DNA of 64,000 nucleotides from Kribbella pittospori (GCF_004331465.1 NZ_SJKB01000003.1:186001-250000), one strand, 5' to 3'; positions 51,074-60,548 are shown, counted from the first letter of the stretch. Notes: a model not told the origin generated them from the sequence alone. Numbers and translations are program-made.

Positions 51074-52330
51074 TCAGCCGGCCAGGAGCTTCTCGGTGCC
51101 GACGAGGCGGACGCAGGTGGCGAGTCCGGAGATCGCGGCCTCCACCTCCGGGAGTTCCGGGTACGTCGGGGCGATCCGGATGGTGCGGTCGGCCGGGTCG
51201 TCGCCGTACGGGTGGGTCGCGCCGGCCGGGGTGATCGCGATGCCGGCCGCCTTGGCCTTCGCGACGACCTCGCGGGCGCAGCCTTCCGGCACCTCGAGGT
51301 TGATGAAGTAGCCACCGGCCGGGCTCGTCCACGTCGCCAGCCCGGTGCCGCCGAGCTCGGCGGTCAGGATCTTGTCGACCGCATCGAACTTCGGCCGGAT
51401 CAGGCCGGCCAGGTTCCGCATGTGCTCGTGCAGCCCGTCGGCGTCGCGGAGGAACTGCACGTGCCGCAACTGGTTGATCTTGTCCGGCCCGATGCTCCGC
51501 TTGACCGTGTGGCTCAGCCACCATTCGACGTTCGCGGGGGAGGAGCCGAAGAACGCGACGCCGCTGCCGGCGAAGGTGATCTTCGAGCTGGACCCGAACA
51601 CGAACGCCCGGTCCGGGTGACCGCTCTCCGCGCAGAGCGCGAGCACGTCGGCGATCTCGGCCGGTGCGTCGGTCAGGTGGTGTACGGCGTACGCGTTGTC
51701 CCAGAAGATCCGGAAGTCCGGTGCTGCGGTCTCCATCGCGGCCAGCCGCCGTACGGTCTCGTCGGAGTAGACCGAGCCGTCCGGGTTGCTGTACTTCGGC
51801 ACGCACCAGATGCCCTTGATCCGGGCGTCCTCGGCGACCAGGCGCTCGACCACGTCCATGTCCGGGCCGTCCGGCGTCATCGGCACCGGGATCATCCGGA
51901 TCCCGAACCGCTCGCAGATGCCGAAGTGCCGGTCATACCCCGGCACCGGGCACAGGAACGCGATCTCCGGCTGGTCGGCCCAGCGCCGCTCGGCACCCGG
52001 CACCAGACCGAGCAGCGCGAACACCACGGCGTCGTGCATCAGCTCGAGGCTGGAGTTGCCGGCGGCCAGCAACTGCTCGACCGGCACCTGCAGATCCGCG
52101 GCGAAGATCGCCCGCAGCTCGGGCAGTCCGTTCAGGCCGCCGTAGTTCCGCAGGTCGGTCCCGTCGGCTCCGACCGGATCACCTTTGAGCTCGAGCAGGC
52201 CGTTGGCGAGATCGAGCTGCCGGGGTGACGGCTTCCCGCGCGTCAGGTCCAGCTTCAGCCCTTGGGCCACCAGCGCCTCGTAGTCCTGGCGGGCACGGTC
52301 ACGCTGGGCGGTCAGCTCGTCGACGCTCAC
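51074..52330 (-). CDS. Aspartate/alanine-type PLP aminotransferase
   Basis: A 418-residue fold-type I aminotransferase. The PLP-lysine motif is FGSSSKITFAGSGVAFFG, the Asp/Tyr pair is in FRIFWDNAYAVHH, and the substrate-carboxylate Arg is in RTIRIAPTYPEL. KLDLTRGKPSPRQLDLANGLL is characteristic of the actinobacterial aspartate-aminotransferase subfamily (PF12897 type, by memory). GTG 52330 has an AAAGGA site. The role is in amino-acid metabolism, with the exact pair of substrates unverified. Confidence 0.88.
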   Translation of the reverse strand: MSVDELTAQRDRARQDYEALVAQGLKLDLTRGKPSPRQLDLANGLLELKGDPVGADGTDLRNYGGLNGLPELRAIFAADLQVPVEQLLAAGNSSLELMHDAVVFALLGLVPGAERRWADQPEIAFLCPVPGYDRHFGICERFGIRMIPVPMTPDGPDMDVVERLVAEDARIKGIWCVPKYSNPDGSVYSDETVRRLAAMETAAPDFRIFWDNAYAVHHLTDAPAEIADVLALCAESGHPDRAFVFGSSSKITFAGSGVAFFGSSPANVEWWLSHTVKRSIGPDKINQLRHVQFLRDADGLHEHMRNLAGLIRPKFDAVDKILTAELGGTGLATWTSPAGGYFINLEVPEGCAREVVAKAKAAGIAITPAGATHPYGDDPADRTIRIAPTYPELPEVEAAISGLATCVRLVGTEKLLAG

Positions 52331-52398
52331 GGGAGTCCTTTCACGGTCGGGTGATGGATCCAAGCCTAATGATCACCCGACCGCGACCGTGGACAGGG

Positions 52399-54798
52399 TC
52401 AGCGCCGCCGGCACTTCGGGTAGCGCGGGTCCGTCGGCGGACAGGTCGGCCAGCCCGGTGGCAGCTGGATCGTCGGCGGCGTACCAGGCGGTCCCGGTGT
52501 CGTCGGCGGCGGAGGCGGCGTCGCCTTGCTGCCGTTCGACAGGTACAGCGTGATCTTCGCACCGGCTGGTGCGCCGTCCTCCTGGCGTGGACTCGTGTAC
52601 GCAACGGTGCCCGCCGGTGCGTCCGAGTCGACCGGCGTCGGCGAGACCTCGGCCTGGAAGCCGAGCTGCTGCAGCTGGGCGATCGCGATCGGCGGCAGCA
52701 CGCCCTTGAGCTGTGGCAGGTCCTTCACGTTGCCGCGGATCGTCAGGTCGTCCGGCCGGACGAAGTGGGTCGACGGCAGACCCTTCAAGGCACCCTGGAG
52801 TGCGGTCTCCCAGATCGGCCCCGCGGTCCCGGAGCCGGACGCGTTCCCGATCTTCTTGCCGTTCAGCGTCAGCCTGGCCAGGTCCGTGTACTTCGGCGTC
52901 GCATCGGCCACCACGGACGCGGCCGCGAGCCTGGTCGAGTAGCCGGCGAACCAGACGGCGATGTTGCCGTTGATCGTTCCGGTCTTGCCGGCCAGGTCGC
53001 TGCGGCCGAACTTCAGCTTGCCGCCGGTGCCGCCCGGCTCCATCACCTTGTTCAGCACGTAGTTGACGCCGTCCGCGACCTGCGGGGTGAGCGCCTGCTT
53101 GCAGCTGCGGCCCTTGACCGGGATCGACTTGCCCTTGCTGGTGGTGACCGCGGTGACGAGTTGCGGGGTGCAGTACTTGCCGCGAGCGGCGAAGGTCGCG
53201 TAGGCATTGGCCAGCATCAACGGTGTGATCAGACCGGCGGACCCGAGCGTGAACGACGGGACCTGCTGCAGCGGCTTCATCGTCTGGGCGTCCTGCATGC
53301 CGAGCTTGGACGCGATGGTGGCGATCGGGCAGAGACCGACCTGCTCGGACAACTGCAGGAAGTAGGTGTTCGTCGACGCCCTGGCCGCGTCGATCATCGA
53401 CGGGTCCAGGATCGTCTTGGTCGAGTTCTTCGGCTTGTAGTCCGGGGCGGACGTCGTACCGCTGCAGGTGGCGAACTTATGGCCGCTCAGGTCGATCTGC
53501 TGCGGCGAGTTGATCCGGTAGGTGAGGGGGACACCCTTCTCGATCGCGGCGGCGATGGTGAACGCCTTCATCGTCGAACCGTTCTGGAAGCCGCCGTATC
53601 CGCCGGCGTAGGACTTCTCGACGTTGTAGTTGTACGACGTCTGGCCCTTCTTGTTGCCGTACGGCTTGCTCTGCGCCATCGCCTTCACCAGACCGGTGCC
53701 GGGCTCGACGATGGTGACCGCGGCCACGGCTTGGTCGCTGGCCTTGGAATGCTTCTTCATCGAGTCCTCGGCCGCCTTCTGGATCCTCGGGTCGAGCGAC
53801 GTCCGGATCACCAGACCGGCGGTCTCGATGTAGTTCTCCGCGGCCTGCGGGGTCTTGCCGAAACTCGGGTTGTTCTTCAGCTGGGAGACGATGTACTCGC
53901 AGTAGAACGGGTACTTCGAGTTCGCGCAGCCGTTCGGTACGTTGCGGACCTTCTTCGGATCGATCACCGGGGTCTTCAGTGCGGCCGCGGCCTGCGCGGC
54001 GGTGACGATGTTCAGCTCCTGCATCCGCCGGATCACCACGTCGCGACGCTCCTTGGCCCGCTTCATGTTGTTCGTCGGGTCGTAGCCGGTCGGGTTCTTC
54101 ACCAGACCGGCGAGCATGGCGGCCTGCGGCAGCGTCAGCTGGGAGGCGTGCACGGAGAAGTAGTGCAAGGCGGCGGCCTCGATGCCCCAGGCACCGTCAC
54201 CGAAGTTCGCGAGGTTGAGGTACTTCTCCAGGATCTGGTCCTTGGAGTATTCCTTCTCGACGGCGATCGCATACCGGAGCTCGGCGACCTTGCGTTCGTA
54301 GGTGTCGGCCGTAGCGGCCGCGGCCTCCTCCGGTGTCTTCGCCTTTTCGATCAGGTTCATCTTCACGTACTGCTGGGTGATGCTGGAGCCACCCTGCTGG
54401 ACCGCACCCTGCGACTGGTTCCGCAGCAGTGCGCGCAGGGTGCCCTTGGCGTCCAGTGCGCCATGCTCGTAGAAGCGATCGTCCTCGATCGCGACGATCG
54501 CCTTGCGCATCATCGGGCTGATCTGCCGCAACGTCACCGGTACCCGGTTCTCCTGGTACAGAGTGGCGATGAGCGAGCCGTCGGCCGCCTGGATGATGCT
54601 CTTCTGGGAAACCGGCGCCGCCTTGAGGTCCTGCGGCAGGTACTGGACCGTGTCGTGGGCCTTCGCTGTGGTCACCCCGGCCAGTCCGGCGAGCGGAAGG
54701 GCCAGGCCGGCGACGAGCGCTCCGGCGAGAGCGCTGGTGAACAGGAAGAGCACCACGGACTGGACGACCTTGGGGCGGGCCGGCTCGCGTCTGTGCAT
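52399..54798 (-). CDS. Bifunctional penicillin-binding protein (class A PBP) with PASTA domain
   Basis: A 799-residue peptidoglycan synthase. One N-terminal membrane anchor (residues ~13-42) is followed by a GT51 glycosyltransferase domain with catalytic Glu105 (EDDRFYEHGALD) and GGSSITQQYVK. The transpeptidase domain has Ser408 in GSTMKAF (SxxK), a STN motif (ASTNTYF) and KTG (LAGKTGTING). A PASTA-like domain follows (LPPIAIAQLQQLGFQAEV), then a Pro-rich tail. It polymerises and cross-links cell wall. Repeated GTCAC motifs lie upstream. Confidence 0.95.
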   Translation of the reverse strand: MHRREPARPKVVQSVVLFLFTSALAGALVAGLALPLAGLAGVTTAKAHDTVQYLPQDLKAAPVSQKSIIQAADGSLIATLYQENRVPVTLRQISPMMRKAIVAIEDDRFYEHGALDAKGTLRALLRNQSQGAVQQGGSSITQQYVKMNLIEKAKTPEEAAAATADTYERKVAELRYAIAVEKEYSKDQILEKYLNLANFGDGAWGIEAAALHYFSVHASQLTLPQAAMLAGLVKNPTGYDPTNNMKRAKERRDVVIRRMQELNIVTAAQAAAALKTPVIDPKKVRNVPNGCANSKYPFYCEYIVSQLKNNPSFGKTPQAAENYIETAGLVIRTSLDPRIQKAAEDSMKKHSKASDQAVAAVTIVEPGTGLVKAMAQSKPYGNKKGQTSYNYNVEKSYAGGYGGFQNGSTMKAFTIAAAIEKGVPLTYRINSPQQIDLSGHKFATCSGTTSAPDYKPKNSTKTILDPSMIDAARASTNTYFLQLSEQVGLCPIATIASKLGMQDAQTMKPLQQVPSFTLGSAGLITPLMLANAYATFAARGKYCTPQLVTAVTTSKGKSIPVKGRSCKQALTPQVADGVNYVLNKVMEPGGTGGKLKFGRSDLAGKTGTINGNIAVWFAGYSTRLAAASVVADATPKYTDLARLTLNGKKIGNASGSGTAGPIWETALQGALKGLPSTHFVRPDDLTIRGNVKDLPQLKGVLPPIAIAQLQQLGFQAEVSPTPVDSDAPAGTVAYTSPRQEDGAPAGAKITLYLSNGSKATPPPPPTTPGPPGTPPTIQLPPGWPTCPPTDPRYPKCRRR

Positions 54799-54842
54799 GG
54801 TCCGGCAGATTAGCCCCGGAGGGGCTTCACCGGGACATTTTC

Positions 54843-54898
54843 GTCACGGAATTAACACATCTGCCCAACGATGTCACCAATTGTGACGAATCCGTCAC
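54843..54898. promoter_or_regulatory. Cluster of GTCAC/GTGAC motifs upstream of the PBP gene
   Basis: GTCAC occurs at 54843-54847, 54873-54877 and 54894-54898, and its complement GTGAC at 54883-54887. These form two overlapping dyads: GTCAC-CAATT-GTGAC, and GTGACG-AATC-CGTCAC. They lie 45-100 bases upstream of the PBP start. The regulator is unknown. Confidence 0.4.
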
Positions 54899-54905
54899 TG
54901 CCGGC

Positions 54906-55940
54906 TCACCGGATCAGGACCTTGAGGGCGTCGCGGTTGTCCATGGCGCGGTAGCCGTCGGGGACCTGGTCCAGGGTGACGGTCTGGTCGAAAACCTTGC
55001 CAGGGTTGACCTTTCCGGACAGGACACCGGGCAGCAGACGTTCGATGTAGGCGCGGGCGGGAGCCGGTCCGCCGGTCAGCGTGATGTTGGGGCCGAACAG
55101 ACTGGAGAAGCCCACCGGAGCGTCGAGGTACTGAGGTACGCCGACCCGGCTGATCACGCCGCCGGGACGAACAACACCAATCGCCTGCTCGTACGCCGGC
55201 ATGTGCCCGACGGCCTCGAGTACGACGTGGGTCCCGTCCCCGCCGGTGAGTTCACGGACCTTCGCGATCCCTTCCTCGCCCCGCTCGGCGACGACGTCGG
55301 TCGCGCCGAACTCGACGCCGAGGTCGGTCCGCTTCTTGTGCCGTCCCATCAGAATGATGCGCTGGGCACCTAATTGCCGGGCCGACAGGACGGCGAGCAG
55401 GCCGACCGCGCCATCGCCGATGACCGTGACCGAGGTACGCTCGTCCACGCCGCCCTTCAGAGCCGCGTGGTAGCCCGTGCCGTACACGTCGGACAAAGTC
55501 AGCAACGACGGCAGGAGCTCGGAATCCTCGCCGACCGGGACCCTCACCAGCGTCCCGTCCGCGAGCGGAACTCGGACCGCCTCTGCCTGACCGCCGTAGA
55601 CGCCGTTTGCGTTCCAGAACCCGCCGTGCCGGCACGACGTCTGCAGATCCTCCTGGCAGAAGTCGCACGTCCCGTCGGACCAGGCGAACGGCGCGATGAC
55701 GAAGTCGCCCTTCCGCACCGTCGCCACGTCGGCGCCGATGTCCTCGACCACGCCGACGAACTCGTGTCCCATCGACTTGCCGCCGGGCAGCGCCGGCAGG
55801 TTGTGGAACGGGTGCAGATCACTGCCGCAGATGCAGGAGCCGGTCACCCGCACCACCGCATCGGTTCGTTGCTGAATCACCGGATCCGGTACGTCGATCA
55901 CCCGTACGTCGCCGGCGCTGTACATGTAAGTCGCTCGCAT
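54906..55940 (-). CDS. Zinc-dependent alcohol dehydrogenase
   Basis: A 344-residue medium-chain dehydrogenase. The catalytic zinc site is in GSCICGSDLHPFHN and GHEFVGVVEDIG, and DGTCDFCQEDLQTSCRHGG gives a structural zinc region with three visible Cys. The Rossmann motif is VIGDGAVGLLAVLSARQLGAQRIILMG. ATG 55940 is chosen; GTG 55958 in frame is possible. It probably oxidises a small alcohol with NAD(P). It is divergent from the XRE regulator, a likely control pair. Confidence 0.92.
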   Translation of the reverse strand: MRATYMYSAGDVRVIDVPDPVIQQRTDAVVRVTGSCICGSDLHPFHNLPALPGGKSMGHEFVGVVEDIGADVATVRKGDFVIAPFAWSDGTCDFCQEDLQTSCRHGGFWNANGVYGGQAEAVRVPLADGTLVRVPVGEDSELLPSLLTLSDVYGTGYHAALKGGVDERTSVTVIGDGAVGLLAVLSARQLGAQRIILMGRHKKRTDLGVEFGATDVVAERGEEGIAKVRELTGGDGTHVVLEAVGHMPAYEQAIGVVRPGGVISRVGVPQYLDAPVGFSSLFGPNITLTGGPAPARAYIERLLPGVLSGKVNPGKVFDQTVTLDQVPDGYRAMDNRDALKVLIR

Positions 55941-56028
55941 GGTCCCAGTGAAGGTCACGGAGCGTGGGCGGGGGAGTGACTGTCGTTCCAGGTAACGCCA
56001 GTGCCTCCCTCGGGATCGCGAAGGTCCG

Positions 56029-56034
56029 TAGTGT
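56029..56034 (+). promoter_or_regulatory. Candidate leaderless -10 element
   Basis: TAGTGT ends seven bases before ATG 56042 of the XRE regulator, with no ribosome-binding site between. Confidence 0.45.
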
Positions 56035-56041
56035 TGACGCC

Positions 56042-56917
56042 ATGGACCACCGAGCCGAGATCAAGGAGTTCCTCAGCTCCCGCCGGGCCCGGCTCACCCC
56101 CGAGCAGGCCGGCCTGCCGGTGTACGGCGGCAATCGCCGGGTGAAGGGACTGCGGCGCGAGGAGGTCGCCCTGCTGGCGGGCGTCTCGGTCGACTACTAC
56201 GTCCGGCTGGAGCGGGGAAACCTGGCCGGCGCCTCGGAGAGTGTGCTCGAGGCTCTCTGCGGCGCGCTCCAACTGGACGACGCCGAGCGCACGCACCTGT
56301 TCGCGCTCGCGCGCGAGTCCGACGCCACCCCGGTACGGCGCCGCCCGGCGGTGAAGGGGGTTCGCCCGGCCCTGCAGCAGATCCTGGACGCGATCACCGA
56401 TGCGCCGGCCTGGATCCGCAGCGCGCGGTTCGAGGTGATGGCGGCGAACCGGCTGGCTCGCGCGCTCTACGCGCCGATGTTCGCCGATCCGCGCCGTCCG
56501 GCCAGCACGGCCCGGTTCATCTTCCTCGATCCGGCCGCCCAGGAGTTCTTCGTCGACTGGGAACGCGCGGCCGACGACATCGCGGCGGTGCTGCGCTCCG
56601 AGGCCGGCAAGAACCCGCACGACAAGGCACTGACCGAACTGATCGGCGAACTGTCCACCCGCAGCGAGACGTTCCGGACCCGGTGGGCCGCGCACAACGT
56701 CCGCTTCCACCGCACCGGCGTGAAGAAGCTGCACCACCCGGTGGTCGGCGACCTCGAGATCAACTTCGAGGCGATGGAGATCCCGTCCGACCCCGGCCTG
56801 GCGCTGGTCGTCTACACCGCCCCGGCCGGCTCGCCGACCGCGGACGCGTTCCAGCTACTGGCCAGCTGGGCCGCCACCCAGGACCAACCCGAAATAGTCG
56901 CCCAGGACAACGAATAG
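56042..56917 (+). CDS. XRE-type regulator with MmyB-like ligand-binding domain
   Basis: A 291-residue regulator. The N-terminal helix-turn-helix reads RRVKGLRREEVALLAGVSVDYYVRLERGN (residues ~33-62), typical of the PF13560/MmyB group. The C-terminal domain (about residues 105-280) has WIRSARFEVMAANRLARALY and FHRTGVKKLHHPVVGDLEINFE, the MmyB-like PAS-related fold. Such regulators often control a divergent oxidoreductase, here the zinc alcohol dehydrogenase. The effector is unknown. Confidence 0.9.
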   Translation: MDHRAEIKEFLSSRRARLTPEQAGLPVYGGNRRVKGLRREEVALLAGVSVDYYVRLERGNLAGASESVLEALCGALQLDDAERTHLFALARESDATPVRRRPAVKGVRPALQQILDAITDAPAWIRSARFEVMAANRLARALYAPMFADPRRPASTARFIFLDPAAQEFFVDWERAADDIAAVLRSEAGKNPHDKALTELIGELSTRSETFRTRWAAHNVRFHRTGVKKLHHPVVGDLEINFEAMEIPSDPGLALVVYTAPAGSPTADAFQLLASWAATQDQPEIVAQDNE

Positions 56918-56930
56918 TTGTGCGGATCCT

Positions 56931-57971
56931 TCAGGAGACCGAGCGGATGCGGTTGGGGGCGGCGGAGCCTCGGACGATGAGGGTGGTGGCCAGCTCGACG
57001 TGGTGTGAGGCAACCTTCTCGCCGGCGGCGAGCTGAAGGGCGGTGCGGAGCGCGACTGCTCCCATGTCGCGGAGCGGCTGCTTGACAGTCGTGAGTGGCG
57101 GCGACGCGAGCCGCGCGACCTGGGTGTCGTCGAAGCCGACCACGCTCAAGTCCTCGGGGACTCGCAGACCGCGGGCGCGGGCCGCCTCCAGTACGCCGAG
57201 CGCGGCCTCGTCGCTGCCGGCGAAGATCGCGGACGGCCGGTCGGCCAGGTCCAGCAACGCCGCTCCGCCGGCCAGGCCGTCGTCGTACAGGAAGTCGCTG
57301 AGCCAGATGTAGTCGGGTGGCACCGGGGCGCCGACCGCCTCCATCGCACTCCGGAACCCGCTCATCCTGGCCTGGTTGCAGCCTGAGGTCGGCGGACCGC
57401 CGACGTACGCGATCCGCCGATGGCCGAGGGACAGCAGATGCTGGGTCGCCGCCATGCCGCCGGCGAAGTTGGTCGAGCCGACGCTGGTCACGTCGGGCTG
57501 CGGGATGTTGGCCGGGTCCACGACCACGAGCGGCAGCCGGGCCCGCGACAGCGCGGCCAGGTCGGCGTCGGCCAGCTCACTGGTGATCCCGATCGCGGCG
57601 CGCCGACCGGCCGCGATCACCTCGCGGATCCACCGGGCCGCCCGTCCGGAGCTGGACGTCTGCGGGTGCGGCGGATGTGCGTTCAGTACGACGTCCACCC
57701 CGGCTGCCTGGCCGGCGTCGACGACACCCTGGATCACCTCGACCGAGTACGCGTTGACGATGCCCTGGTAGAACAACTCGATGCTGTCCCGCTCGACCGT
57801 CTCCGGCCGGCGGCCGACGTACCCGTGCTTCTCGAGGATCTCCTGGACCCGGGCGCGGGTGACCGGCGAGACGTCGCTGCGCCCGTTCAGCACCTTGGAG
57901 ACCGTGGCGATCGACACCCCGGCGGTGCCGGCGACGGTGGCGAGGGTGACGCGTCCCTTCAGCCGTGACAT
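56931..57971 (-). CDS. LacI family transcriptional regulator
   Basis: A 346-residue repressor. The helix-turn-helix with hinge reads VTLATVAGTAGVSIATVSKVLNGRSDVSPVTRARV at the N terminus, followed by a periplasmic-binding-like sugar domain (GRRAAIGITSEL, SVGSTNFAGGMAATQHLLSLGHRRIAYVGG). ATG 57971 has a long GGAGGAGGGTG site and lies four bases after the stop of the GH3 gene, so it is co-transcribed with it. It probably binds the palindromes at 60390-60416 and 60529-60548 and responds to xylobiose or another short sugar. Confidence 0.93.
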   Translation of the reverse strand: MSRLKGRVTLATVAGTAGVSIATVSKVLNGRSDVSPVTRARVQEILEKHGYVGRRPETVERDSIELFYQGIVNAYSVEVIQGVVDAGQAAGVDVVLNAHPPHPQTSSSGRAARWIREVIAAGRRAAIGITSELADADLAALSRARLPLVVVDPANIPQPDVTSVGSTNFAGGMAATQHLLSLGHRRIAYVGGPPTSGCNQARMSGFRSAMEAVGAPVPPDYIWLSDFLYDDGLAGGAALLDLADRPSAIFAGSDEAALGVLEAARARGLRVPEDLSVVGFDDTQVARLASPPLTTVKQPLRDMGAVALRTALQLAAGEKVASHHVELATTLIVRGSAAPNRIRSVS

Positions 57972-57975
57972 CTCA

Positions 57976-60354
57976 TCACCCTCCTCCCGGGGCATCGGCG
58001 GTGACCGGGGTGCGGTCGACCGGAGTGGTCAGCATGCGCTCGTGACCCACCACCCTCACATCCCCGGTGACCCGGACGACAGCGCGACACGGCAGGTCCT
58101 GCGACGAGGTGCCGAGCATCACTTCGACGTCGCCGGGCTCGACGATCCGGCGCAGATCCGGCCCGGTGTACGCCGTGCGATCCGCGTGCACACGGAAGGT
58201 TACGTCAACCGCCGCCTGCGGTTCGAGCGATATCCGCGCGAACCCGGTCAGCAGCTTCAGCGGCCGCGCGATCCGCGCCACCACATCGTGCAGATAGAGC
58301 TGGACGACCTCGTCACCGGCCCGATCGCCGGTGTTGCGGACCCGCACGGTCGCGGTGAAGTCACCGTCGTTCCCGATCTCCGTCGCGCTCATCCGCAGGT
58401 CACCGACCTCGAACGTCGTGTACGACGCGCCGTACCCGAAGGGGAACAGCGGCGCGGCCTCGAGACCACTGATGCCCGCACTCTCGACACTGCCAAGGGC
58501 TGGCTGCAGATACGTCCCCGGCTGCCCGCCCACGTGCCGCGGGATCTGCACCGGCAGCTTGCCACTTGGCACGATCCGCCCACTCAGTACGCCGGCAATC
58601 GCGGCGGCACCCTCCTGGCCCGGGATGAACGCCTGCACCAGTCCGGCGACCCGGTCCGCGATGCCACCAAGCGCATAGGGACGCCCCGAGACCACCACGA
58701 CGACGACAGGCTTGCCGGTGGCAAGCAACTGGTCGAGCAACTCGTCCTGGACGCCGGGCAACCGCAGGTCCTCGGCGTCACAGCCTTCCCCGGACGTGCC
58801 GTGACCGAACAGTCCGGAGAGATCGCCGACGTACGCGATGCAGACATCCGCATCCCGCGCCGCGGTGACCGCGGCCTCGAAGCCGGAGCGGTCGTCTCCC
58901 ATCACGTCACATCCCTTGGCAGACAGGAATTCGACGTCCGGAAGTTCGTTGCGCAGGGCATCGATGGGAGTGACCACCTCGACACCGAGGCCGCGATCGG
59001 GGTACCGCGGCAGGACGTGGTTGGGGAAGGCGTAGCAACCCATCAGGGTCCGCGGATCGCCCGCGCACGGCCCGACGACGGCGATCCGCCGCACGTCCGT
59101 TGACAGCGGCAACGACGATCCCGCGTCGAGCAGGATGACCGACCGCTCGGCAAGCTGCCGCGCGATGGCTCGGTTCTCGGCCGAGTCGAGGTCGATCGCC
59201 GCATCGCCGACCGAGCCCTGCGGAGTCCAGTCGGGATCGAGCAGACCGAGCCGGGCCTTCTGCAACAGCAGTCGCCGGGCCGCGCGATCGACCAGTTCCT
59301 CGGACAGTTCGCCCGCTTTCACCTTGTCCAGCAGGCCGGCGAAGCCGATGGTGTCCGGCAGCTCGACATCGGTGCCGGCCGTCAGCGCAACCGCGCCCGC
59401 GTCGGCGTTGTCGGCGGCGACCCGGTGCATCGACGCGAGGAACGGCACGGCCCAGTAGTCCGAGACCACCGTGCCGCCGAAACCCCATTCGTTGCGGAGG
59501 ACCTCAGTGAACAACCACGAGTCCGCGCCGGCCGGCAGCCCGTCGATGTCGGAGTACGAGCTCATCACCGATCCGGCGCCGGCCGTCGCGATCGCGGTCT
59601 CGAACGTCGGCAGGATGAAGTCGAGCAACTCCCGCCGACCCATCGACACCGGTCCGTGGTTGCGGCCGGCGCGGGACGCGGAATACCCGGCGAAGTGCTT
59701 CAGCGTCGCCAGCACGCCCGCGCTCTGCAGCCCGCGCACGTACGCCGACCCGAGCATCGCGACCAGATACGGATCCTCGCCGATCGTCTCCTCGACCCGC
59801 CCCCACCGATAGTCGCGGACCACGTCCAGCACCGGCGACAACCCTTGATGAACGCCGACCGCGGCCATGTCCCGCCCGATCGCCGCCGCCATCCGCTCGA
59901 CCAACTCGGGGTCGAACGTGGCACCCCAGGCGATCGACGCCGGGTAGACGGTCGCGCCGTACGTCGTGAATCCGGTCAGGCACTCCTCATGCACGAGCGC
60001 GGGGATCCCGAGCCGGGAACTATCCAGCACGACCTCGTGCTGCCGGATCAGTTCGGCCACGCCCTGCTCGACCGATTGCGGGATGCTGCCCCAGACCCGG
60101 GTCAAGTGACCGAGCCCGTCCCGGCTCGCCTCCGCCAGCGACGGCGCGGCACCGGTGGTGAAGACGTCCTCCATCGGCGCGACGTTGATCGTCTCGTCCG
60201 CGGGCAGCTCGGCGTCGGCCATGTCGTTGCCCGCCCAGCGGCTGCCGAGCTGGGCGATCTTCTCCCGCAGCGTCATCGCCTGCAGGAGCAGTTCGACCCG
60301 CTTGTCGGCCGGCAGTCCCGGGTCCCGCCACGGCTGGTCGCTCGAGCTGGACAA
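57976..60354 (-). CDS. GH3 beta-xylosidase/beta-glucosidase, intracellular
   Basis: A 792-residue glycoside hydrolase family 3 enzyme. The TIM-barrel domain includes LVHEECLTGF, GQLKHF-type VLATLKHFAGYSASRAG and the nucleophile Asp in GTVVSDYWAVPF. SDYW-type motifs are common in BxlA-like beta-xylosidases. The alpha/beta sandwich and a C-terminal fibronectin-III-like domain (VRVRNTGDRAGDEVVQLYL) follow. There is no signal peptide, so it acts on imported oligosaccharides. The start is taken as TTG 60354 with an AGGGAGAA site; the longer frame would run through the operator palindrome. Confidence 0.9.
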   Translation of the reverse strand: MSSSSDQPWRDPGLPADKRVELLLQAMTLREKIAQLGSRWAGNDMADAELPADETINVAPMEDVFTTGAAPSLAEASRDGLGHLTRVWGSIPQSVEQGVAELIRQHEVVLDSSRLGIPALVHEECLTGFTTYGATVYPASIAWGATFDPELVERMAAAIGRDMAAVGVHQGLSPVLDVVRDYRWGRVEETIGEDPYLVAMLGSAYVRGLQSAGVLATLKHFAGYSASRAGRNHGPVSMGRRELLDFILPTFETAIATAGAGSVMSSYSDIDGLPAGADSWLFTEVLRNEWGFGGTVVSDYWAVPFLASMHRVAADNADAGAVALTAGTDVELPDTIGFAGLLDKVKAGELSEELVDRAARRLLLQKARLGLLDPDWTPQGSVGDAAIDLDSAENRAIARQLAERSVILLDAGSSLPLSTDVRRIAVVGPCAGDPRTLMGCYAFPNHVLPRYPDRGLGVEVVTPIDALRNELPDVEFLSAKGCDVMGDDRSGFEAAVTAARDADVCIAYVGDLSGLFGHGTSGEGCDAEDLRLPGVQDELLDQLLATGKPVVVVVVSGRPYALGGIADRVAGLVQAFIPGQEGAAAIAGVLSGRIVPSGKLPVQIPRHVGGQPGTYLQPALGSVESAGISGLEAAPLFPFGYGASYTTFEVGDLRMSATEIGNDGDFTATVRVRNTGDRAGDEVVQLYLHDVVARIARPLKLLTGFARISLEPQAAVDVTFRVHADRTAYTGPDLRRIVEPGDVEVMLGTSSQDLPCRAVVRVTGDVRVVGHERMLTTPVDRTPVTADAPGGG

Positions 60355-60389
60355 GAAATTCTCCCTAAATCGGCGCCCTTGGTTGAGAC

Positions 60390-60416
60390 AAAGTATCGAA
60401 AAAGTTTCGATACTTT
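60390..60416. promoter_or_regulatory. Perfect palindromic operator before the GH3 gene
   Basis: Arms AAAGTATCGAAA and TTTCGATACTTT are exact reverse complements separated by AAG. The inner CGAAA/TTTCG resembles the CGAA-type sites reported for BxlR-like LacI regulators. It lies 36-62 bases upstream of the GH3 start. Confidence 0.8.
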
Positions 60417-60514
60417 CAGCGATTCTCGCCGTCGTCACAAAGTCTGGGAATCACCTGTGTGACCAGGCGATTCCGTGACCTCACTGTGACCGCAAAGAGC
60501 CGGTAGTTCAAGTC

Positions 60515-60548
60515 TTGACAGCGACATGTTCGAAATCTACGTTACGAA
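60515..60548 (+). promoter_or_regulatory. CUT1 transporter promoter with overlapping operator
   Basis: TTGACA (60515-60520), a 17-base spacer and TACGTT (60538-60543) form a near-consensus promoter. A dyad TTCGAAA-N6-TTACGAA (60529-60548, one mismatch) covers spacer and -10 and shares the TTCGAA core with the palindrome at 60390. This suggests joint control of both divergent units by the LacI regulator. Confidence 0.7.
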
